The translations under genes were made by a program, and so were the position numbers. The notes beneath the pieces were generated by a model, which saw only the letters and a list, made by a program, of their open reading frames with translations, made no database searches and was not told the origin of the DNA. Positions 59,217 to 64,000 of a stretch of 64,000 nt of DNA are shown here, one piece after another. The stretch comes from Vulcanimicrobiota bacterium (lineage in GTDB: Bacteria > Vulcanimicrobiota > Vulcanimicrobiia > Vulcanimicrobiales > Vulcanimicrobiaceae): positions 1-64,000 of the forward strand of contig DAHUXH010000008.1 of NCBI GenBank assembly GCA_027307235.1, read 5' to 3'. Position 1 is the first letter of the stretch. Every line of letters starts with the position of its first letter.

Positions 59217-60214
59217 ACTACAAGGACTACTACGCCCTTCTCGGTGTTCCGAAGAACGCACCGGAGAAGGACGTCAAGTCGGCATATCGCCGGCTTGCGC
59301 GTAAGTGGCACCCGGACGCGAACCCGGACAACCCGAAGCAGGCTGAGGAGAAGTTCAAGGAGATTTCCGAGGCATACGAAGTGCTCGGCGACCCGGAGAA
59401 ACGCAAGAAATACGACGCGCTCGGGATGAATTGGCAACAGGCGGCGCATCAGGCCGAACAGCAGCGCCGCTATCGGACGCAGCAGCATGACACGTTCAAC
59501 TTTGACTTCGGAGGAGCCGCTCCGAGCGGTTTCTCTGATTTCTTCGACATCTTCTTCAGCGGCGTCGGCCGGCGGCAAGCCGCTGCGCACCCTCCCTTCG
59601 CAAAGCGCGGGCAAGACTTGGAAACGACGATCGAACTAACGCTGCGCGACGTGTACGACGGCGGCAAGAAGTCGGTCTCGCTGCAACTCGAAGACGTCTG
59701 CCCCAAGTGCAGTGGAACCGGAACCGACGGCGGCCGGCTGTGCGCGGTCTGCAAGGGCACCGGGCATCAACTCGTCACCAAGAAGTTCGAGGTCTCGATT
59801 CCCAAAGGCATCGGCGAAGGGCAACGCATTCGCCTGGCCGGCCAAGGCGGATCGGGCACGGGCGGCGGCACCAACGGCGACCTGTTTCTCATCGTCAAGC
59901 TGGTCGATGACGAAACGTACAAGCGTAAAGGCGACGACCTCTACGTCGATCTCCCGGTGAGTCTTTTCGACCTGGTGCTCGGCGGAGAAGTCAAAGTACC
60001 GACGATGGCCGGGCAAGTCGCGATGACGATTCCCGAGGGCACGCAGAACAATCGGCTGTTGCGGCTCACCGGCAAGGGTATGCCGAAGGTCAAGGGCGGT
60101 GGAAACGGCGATCAATACGTGCGCCTGATCGGTCAGCTTCCGACCAGCCTCAACGAGAAAGAAAAGAAACTCTTTCGCGAACTCGCCAGTCTGAGAAACG
60201 GCAAGCGCTCATAA
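59213..60214 (+). CDS. dnaJ: DnaJ co-chaperone with a half-size zinc domain
   Basis: The 333-aa protein has a J domain with HPD at 33-35, a Phe/Gly-rich linker ([20 protein letters not shown]), then a short zinc region ([20 protein letters not shown]; Cys163, 166, 177, 180) and two C-terminal beta domains. Canonical DnaJ has four CxxCxGxG repeats and two zinc sites; this protein has two repeats and can bind only one zinc. It is thus between type I DnaJ and CbpA. It stimulates DnaK ATPase and delivers clients. Stop/start overlap with grpE. Confidence 0.95.
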   Translation: MNYKDYYALLGVPKNAPEKDVKSAYRRLARKWHPDANPDNPKQAEEKFKEISEAYEVLGDPEKRKKYDALGMNWQQAAHQAEQQRRYRTQQHDTFNFDFGGAAPSGFSDFFDIFFSGVGRRQAAAHPPFAKRGQDLETTIELTLRDVYDGGKKSVSLQLEDVCPKCSGTGTDGGRLCAVCKGTGHQLVTKKFEVSIPKGIGEGQRIRLAGQGGSGTGGGTNGDLFLIVKLVDDETYKRKGDDLYVDLPVSLFDLVLGGEVKVPTMAGQVAMTIPEGTQNNRLLRLTGKGMPKVKGGGNGDQYVRLIGQLPTSLNEKEKKLFRELASLRNGKRS

Positions 60215-60233
60215 CAGAATAGGAGACGACCTC

Positions 60234-60602
60234 ATGCTCAAAGACATCGCATTCGTCGCTTATCCGGCCAAGAACGTCGCACAACTGCGCGAGTGGTATC
60301 AGCAGACGCTCGGCGTACCCTTCGACAAGCCCTTTCTGTACGACGGCGTCGAGCAGTTGAACGAAGCCAACGTCGGCAGCGGTTATTTCGTCGTGATGTT
60401 GCATGAATGGCTGGATCGTGCGCCCGGGACCGGAGCCGGCGTGGCGTTCGAGGTCGACGACATCGAGAAGACCATTGCGGACTTGCGCGCTAAAGGCGTC
60501 ACGGTCGAGGATGTCTTCACTACGGCGGTGTGCAAGCTCACGTCGTTCCAAGACCCCGAAGGCAACAAGGTCACCTTGCATCAGATCACGGTCCCGCATT
60601 AA
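60234..60602 (+). CDS. VOC (glyoxalase/bleomycin-resistance) superfamily protein
   Basis: The 122-aa single-domain VOC protein has DIAFVAYPAKNVAQLREWYQ, GVAFEVDDIEKTIADLRAKG and TSFQDPEGNKVTLHQ, the beta-alpha-beta-beta-beta pattern. Metal ligands (His/Glu) are partly present but the substrate is unknown. A good SD (AGGAGA) precedes ATG 60234. It lies between dnaJ (19 bp) and the ABC exporter. Confidence 0.85.
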   Translation: MLKDIAFVAYPAKNVAQLREWYQQTLGVPFDKPFLYDGVEQLNEANVGSGYFVVMLHEWLDRAPGTGAGVAFEVDDIEKTIADLRAKGVTVEDVFTTAVCKLTSFQDPEGNKVTLHQITVPH

Positions 60603-60609
60603 CACTTAG

Positions 60610-62424
60610 GTGCTTGGCGGTTCAGGTCCTCATGGATTGATGTGGTCGGGGGCGTACGGTCCCGAAAAACCGCACGTTCGAAAGCGCGTCGAATGGAAAC
60701 GCATCGGCGCGCTTTTTGCTTCGTATTGGAAAGAGCAAACCTTCGTTCTCGTGTGCATCGTCGTCAGTTCGGTGATCGGTCTGATTCCGCCGTTCGTGAC
60801 GGCGCGCATCATCGACGTCGCGATCCCCCGCAAAGACTTCCACGATCTGGCGATCGACGTCGGCGTCATCCTCACAACCGCCTTGATTTCGATTGCGCTG
60901 GGCGTCACGCAGGGCTACTTCAACTCCCTCGTCGGCGAAGGCATTATGCGCGACATCCGCACGCGCCTGGTTTCACATCTGCATCGCATGCCGCTCTCAT
61001 TCTTTACCGGAACCAAGACCGGCGAGATCATGAACCGTGTCTCGAACGACGTGGACAACATCGACAACGTCGTGACCGGCACGCTGACCACGATCCTCAC
61101 CAATGTGGTCGTGATCGTTACGACCATCGCGTGGATGTTCATTTGGGACTGGCGCTTGGCGCTGATCTCGGTCGCGGTCGTTCCGTTCATGGTGCTGCCG
61201 CTCGGTCCGGTCGGCCGGCGTATGTACGACATTCGCAAGAAGACGCGCGAGAAGCGTGACGAGATCGAGTCGATCACGCAGGAGACGCTCTCGATCTCCG
61301 GCATGTCGCTGATCAAGTCGTTCGCGCGCGAGCAGTTCGAACGCAATCGTTTCTACGACGTCGGCACCAAGCTCATGCGCCTGGAGATCAGGCTGGCGAT
61401 GGTCGGCCGCTGGTTCATGGCCTCGATCGGCGCGATGGTCACGATCGGTCCCGCGCTGGTGTGGCTTGGCGGCGGCGAACTCGCGATCGCTGGCCTCTTT
61501 CAGGTCGGCGTCATCGTTGCATTTGTCAGCTACATTCAAGGCCGGCTCTACGGACCGGCGGCGGCACTGGTCGGCGTGCAGGTGCAGATCGTGAGCGCGC
61601 TTGCCGTTTTTGAACGCATCTTCGATTATCTCGACATGCCGACCGAGGCATACGAGCCCGAGGGCGCCACCGTGTTACCGCACGTGCGTGGAGAGATTCG
61701 ATTCGAGAACGTCATCTTCTCGTACTCGCCGGACCGCACCATCCTCGACGGCGTTTCGTTCGAAGTGAAAGCCGGGCAGGTGGCGGCGTTCGTCGGCCCA
61801 TCGGGCGCGGGCAAGACGACGATCATGCAACTGGTTCCGCGCTTTTACGACCCGCAATCGGGCACGATCTCGATCGACGGGCACGACGTCCGCACGGTCA
61901 CGCTCGAATCGCTACGGCGCGACATCGGCATCGTGACGCAAGAAACCTATCTTTTCCACGACACGATCGCAAGCAATCTGCGCTATGCGAAGCCCGACGC
62001 GAACGACGAGGAGTTGCGCGCGGCCGCGCGCTTGGCCAACATCGACGACTTCATCATCTCGCTGCCCGACGGCTACGCGACGGTGGTCGGCGAGCGCGGT
62101 CACAAACTCTCCGGCGGCGAGCGTCAGCGCCTAGCGATCGCCCGAGTCTTGCTGAAGGATCCGCGCATCCTCATTCTCGACGAAGCGACGAGCGCGCTCG
62201 ACTCGCAAAATGAAGCCGCGATTCAGAGCGCGCTCGAGGTTGCGATGCGCGGGCGCACCACGCTCGCCATCGCGCACCGCCTTTCCACCATCGTCTCGGC
62301 CGACGTCATCTTCGTCGTCGACGCCGGCCGCGTTATCGAGAGCGGGACGCACGCTGTGCTGCTCGCGCGCAACGGCCCGTACGCTCGCCTCTACCGGACT
62401 CAGTACAGAGAAGCGGTGTCGTGA
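60610..62424 (+). CDS. MsbA-like ABC exporter (membrane and ATPase domains fused)
   Basis: The 604-aa half-transporter has six transmembrane helices (about 40-325; FVLVCIVVSSVIGLIPPFVT first), the intracellular loop RLVSHLHRMPLSFFTGTKTG, and an ATPase domain with GPSGAGKTTIMQL, LSGGERQRLAIAR and ILILDEATSALD. It forms a homodimer or heterodimer and exports lipids, peptides or drugs. GTG 60610 is the longest start; ATG 60640 is possible. No partner half-transporter is adjacent, so a homodimer is likely. Confidence 0.93.
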   Translation: MLGGSGPHGLMWSGAYGPEKPHVRKRVEWKRIGALFASYWKEQTFVLVCIVVSSVIGLIPPFVTARIIDVAIPRKDFHDLAIDVGVILTTALISIALGVTQGYFNSLVGEGIMRDIRTRLVSHLHRMPLSFFTGTKTGEIMNRVSNDVDNIDNVVTGTLTTILTNVVVIVTTIAWMFIWDWRLALISVAVVPFMVLPLGPVGRRMYDIRKKTREKRDEIESITQETLSISGMSLIKSFAREQFERNRFYDVGTKLMRLEIRLAMVGRWFMASIGAMVTIGPALVWLGGGELAIAGLFQVGVIVAFVSYIQGRLYGPAAALVGVQVQIVSALAVFERIFDYLDMPTEAYEPEGATVLPHVRGEIRFENVIFSYSPDRTILDGVSFEVKAGQVAAFVGPSGAGKTTIMQLVPRFYDPQSGTISIDGHDVRTVTLESLRRDIGIVTQETYLFHDTIASNLRYAKPDANDEELRAAARLANIDDFIISLPDGYATVVGERGHKLSGGERQRLAIARVLLKDPRILILDEATSALDSQNEAAIQSALEVAMRGRTTLAIAHRLSTIVSADVIFVVDAGRVIESGTHAVLLARNGPYARLYRTQYREAVS

Positions 62425-62432
62425 CCGAACGC

Positions 62433-62684
62433 TTATCGGGCGCCGGCCTGGATGCCGAGATTGACCTGCTCGATGGCTTCATTGGCGAGGTTGATCGCAT
62501 TGACGCGGTGTCCGTCTTTGTCGGGGACCGCCATGTTCAACTGATTGACCGCTGACTGGAGTTGATTGTGCGCGGTCCACATGTGGCCCTGATAGGCGAA
62601 GGCGACGCCGGTGAACGTCGAACCGAGAAGCAGGCCGAGGACGAAGAGAACGGGCGCAATCGCGCGGGAAGACAACTGACGCAT
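62433..62684 (-). CDS. Small secreted helical protein
   Basis: ATG 62684, five bases after AAGGAG, starts an 83-aa protein: signal peptide (IAPVLFVLGLLLGSTFTGVAFA) and a short helical domain (MWTAHNQLQSAVNQLNMAVP; NAINLANEAIEQVNLGIQAG) with heptad-like spacing. The family is not recognised, but periplasmic small helical proteins of this kind can be chaperone- or metal-related. It is convergent with the ABC exporter gene (8 bp) and divergent from the next ABC ATPase across a 132-bp gap. Confidence 0.7.
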   Translation of the reverse strand: MRQLSSRAIAPVLFVLGLLLGSTFTGVAFAYQGHMWTAHNQLQSAVNQLNMAVPDKDGHRVNAINLANEAIEQVNLGIQAGAR

Positions 62685-62816
62685 GGAAGCTCCTTTCGAT
62701 AACATGAGTGCGTGTCATGACTCTACCTCGGCCCTGCGCACGGTGCAATGAAAACGCGATGAGATCGGCGCTCGCCGCGGACAGGCGCCGCCCGGGGCCG
62801 CGTAGTAGAGACGGAA

Positions 62817-63517
<701 letters not shown>

Positions 63518-63521
<4 letters not shown>

Positions 63522-64000
63522 GCGATCTCGCCGCACTCGCCTACCTCGAATCACGCCGTTTTGTCAACGCCATGCGCGGCGTGCGGCGTTCGCCTTCCCG
63601 GTTGATTCTGTGGCTGCTCTTTGCGGTTTGGATATCGTTCACCATATTCGGACGTCTCCGCAATGTCACCAAGCTGGGAGTTTCGCTTCAAGATCCGGCG
63701 GGGTCGATCGTCGGGCTTGGCGCGATCGTGCTGCTCGCGGCCTCCGCGATCAACGGTGCGCGCGGAAGCATCGGCACGTTCAACGGCGCTGCCGACGCGC
63801 ATTTTCTCAACATGTCACGTCTGTCCGAGCGAACGGTCGTGCTGTGGCTGCAGGTGCGTTCGTCAGTCATGCTGCTGCTGCGCATCGGCATCGTTATTGT
63901 TTTTTATGCAGCGCTGTATACCAGGAGCAATGCCCCGGGCGCCGCGATCGCGATGATCCTCGTGGGCGCGCTCGCCATGCTTCTGCCGCTGCCGAGTTTT
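63518..64000 (+). CDS. ABC-2-type exporter permease, 3' end cut off
   Basis: The frame from ATG 63518 runs open to the window edge (161 residues). It begins with a cytoplasmic helix (LAALAYLESRRFVNAMRGVR) and then transmembrane helices (LILWLLFAVWISFTIFG; AGSIVGLGAIVLLAASAING; MLLLRIGIVIVFYAALY). Start/stop overlap with the ATPase gene makes it the membrane partner. Substrate unknown. Confidence 0.85.

Overview
The window is a dense, GC-rich bacterial chromosome segment with about 57 protein genes on both strands, short intergenic gaps and many stop/start overlaps. No rRNA, no conventional tRNA, no CRISPR array and no intact transposon was seen. A TolC-like channel and a GT9 (heptosyltransferase-like) enzyme suggest a diderm envelope. 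The futalosine menaquinone genes, lipoproteins with NHL-like repeats and abundant GTG/TTG starts suggest an uncultured lineage. Candidatus Eremiobacterota (WPS-2) would fit, but that is an inference I cannot verify.

Layout. 1-7.6 kb (mostly minus): end of a prepilin-like gene, pyruvate phosphate dikinase, glycyl-tRNA synthetase, a secreted protein of unknown function, a gene-poor 458-bp stretch holding a tRNA-like/tmRNA-like RNA element with its own terminator, then rlmN, family-4 uracil-DNA glycosylase and a YbjQ-family gene. 7.6-18.2 kb: a GT9 glycosyltransferase, prfB with an intact programmed +1 frameshift, a two-lobed secreted aspartyl protease, secA, a multi-GAF histidine kinase and an NHL lipoprotein. 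18.3-23.3 kb: a minus-strand envelope operon, rodZ-yajQ-rimO-LCP ligase-polysaccharide deacetylase-54-aa membrane protein. 23.4-26.9 kb: mnmA, then a three-gene operon of a periplasmic binding protein, an exported DsrE-like protein and a TsdA-like dihaem cytochrome, probably for thiosulfate or related sulfur chemistry. 26.9-30 kb: mqnE-mqnA-mqnC.

30-34.6 kb: a PAP2 membrane protein and an M28 peptidase with abutting start codons, followed by an AT-richer accessory patch with a frameshifted NHL lipoprotein, a decayed copy of part of the M28 gene and an orphan lipoprotein. 34.6-42.3 kb: ftsK, an isocitrate/isopropylmalate dehydrogenase relative, a double-PilZ protein, a Phd/VapC toxin-antitoxin pair, a TPR-LuxR regulator, a small secreted protein and a degenerate HD-GYP-like protein separated by paired inverted repeats. 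42.3-48.6 kb: GT39, an EamA transporter, an amidase with a small exported partner, RNase J (TTG start) and a small secreted protein.

48.6-64 kb (mostly plus): a Yip1-TolC-adaptor-permease-permease-ATPase tripartite exporter, an HtrA protease, dnaK-grpE-dnaJ (the DnaJ has only half of the usual zinc domain), a VOC protein, an MsbA-like ABC exporter, a small secreted protein, and an ABC ATPase with its permease running off the end.

The least explained parts are the tmRNA-like mini-element beside a second copy of the rlmN 3' end, the binding protein/DsrE/TsdA operon, and the accessory patch at 32-34.6 kb.
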